Source: Tubiluchus corallicola
Taxonomy: Eukaryota; Priapulida; Priapulimorpha; Priapulimorphida; Tubiluchidae
Assembly (NCBI GenBank): GCA_030141605.1
Contig: JAQGDQ010000388.1
Location: 124,001 to 188,000, forward strand
Length of the DNA: 64,000 nucleotides
Direction: 5' to 3'
The notes under the pieces were generated by a model. It saw nothing but the letters and a program-made list of their open reading frames with translations. It did not search any database and was not told the DNA's origin. The translations under genes were made by a program, and so were the position numbers. The stretch's first letter is position 1, and each line of letters opens with the position of its first letter. This document shows positions 48,090-64,000 of this stretch, piece after piece.

Positions 48090-48387
48090 CTTTTCTGTCT
48101 AGAACCTAGTACTGCAATTGTAAGAAACTTTATATTGAAACTCCAATAGTAGCCGTGGAAGCTGTCATTTTGCTTCCAGTTTTTTCTGTTGCCAACCCCA
48201 GACCTTCGTCGAGGAGAGCCACCTACTGGATTTAAACGCAACTTCAGCACGTTCTTGTAAAGTCCATAGCAACCAACATTTGTACGGTTGCTAAGTGTTT
48301 TGTAGAAACGCGACAAAAAACAATGGCTGACTTTAACAAGTGATTTTCTCAAGATTAGGTTTTTCAGTGCAAAGCCTGCACCTCAAC
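48090..48387 (-). repeat. dispersed repeat family A, copy 1
   Basis: The reverse complement matches 54934-55150, sharing TTGAGGTGCAGGCT, GTTGGTTGCTA, GTTTAAATC, CAACAGAAAAAACT and TTCTAGACAGAAAAGTG in order. It touches the 5' LTR; the matching part does not continue on the other flank of the LTR element. Confidence 0.8.
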
Positions 48388-48548
48388 AAATGGAGATTCA
48401 CGCTGTGTGAATAACCAGAAAAGCTTAATTGCAGGCTTATGGACGATTTTGCTATGCAAGCACACATATTTGAGTAAATGGTTCAGTACCATAACAAACT
48501 ATCACGTTTAGATAACACAAAAGCTAGACTAAGCAACACCAGACATAC

Positions 48549-63576
<15,028 letters not shown>

Positions 63577-64000
63577 CTAAAGAAAACGTACGGAAGGCGA
63601 CACCCATTAAAGTTAATGCAAATGAAAATTACCACATCATTACATAATCTAGCACACGGGTGTGCAAATTATCTAACTAGCCGGGCCACATTAAACATTC
63701 CCGCAATTTCTGCGAGCCACAGGCAGTTTGTTCAAGGAGCCAAGTACAGTAGGACCTAATAACGATTTTTTTGCATCCGGCCTGCGTACATCATTACTAC
63801 TACACTCACGAAAGTTTTTTAGAAGTTATTAAAATTTATATTACAAACCATATATTTCTACTTTCAGGACAGATAGTGGTAATTTCATTACAATGCATAT
63901 TAGTAATGTGTATCATACAGTCTGTGTAGTACAGTGACATTAAGCTACAACCGCCTTGTAAGGGTTAATGACATCCGATCTAGTAGAAAAAACTACCCGC

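Noticed and set aside
47846-48352. 168-codon minus-strand frame as the next polycystin exon
   Set aside because: It spans the LTR border and repeat family A and shows no membrane-helix or polycystin motif.

Overview
The window is AT-rich genomic DNA from an animal, probably an invertebrate. The evidence is spliced genes with small coding exons (66-271 bp), GT-AG introns of about 0.5-4 kb, long microsatellites and several transposable-element families. A Gmr1-like LTR element (integrase before reverse transcriptase, first described in deuterostomes) and frequent AGGCCTA-type words make an invertebrate deuterostome plausible, but this is not proven. Exons below were assembled by eye from homology, AG/GT borders and phase; phase closes at every junction.

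Layout from left to right: 1-12.8 kb has no recognisable gene beyond what may be the 3' part of an HMGA gene, plus a possible small inverted-repeat element. 12.8-14.5 kb (minus) holds the first two exons of an HMGA-family AT-hook gene. 14.5-18.8 kb is non-coding with a 263-bp pure ACT array. 18.9-31.4 kb (plus) is CNBP: promoter, a probable 5' UTR exon, six coding exons with ten CCHC zinc knuckles and an RG-rich box, and a long 3' region. 33.0-39.6 kb (minus) is a complete six-exon TSR2 gene (184 aa), convergent with CNBP. 40.7-48.1 kb (minus) is an LTR retrotransposon. 48.5-63.6 kb (minus) holds ten exons of a polycystin-1-family gene: GAIN-like region, GPS, first membrane helix and PLAT domain. 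It enters from beyond the right edge and stops abruptly after PLAT, next to the retrotransposon.

The mobile and repeat layer is rich. The LTR element has gag-protease-integrase-(RT)-RNase H order, with the RT core deleted and a frame break at the junction. Two TA-flanked terminal-inverted-repeat elements sit in introns of CNBP and TSR2; the TSR2 copy keeps a 38-codon ORF that looks like the start of a pogo/jerky-type transposase joined to its acidic end. There is a 2.3-kb, 40-bp minisatellite, a tRNA-derived SINE, a LINE endonuclease fragment and at least four unnamed dispersed repeat families.

The genes do not form a pathway. CNBP (translation and nucleic-acid binding) and TSR2 (eS26 chaperone, small-subunit assembly) are housekeeping genes, HMGA is a chromatin protein, and the polycystin-like gene encodes a membrane protein. 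No new multi-gene system was found. The points most worth checking are the truncated polycystin gene at the retrotransposon border, the rearranged retroelement and the fused mini-transposase.
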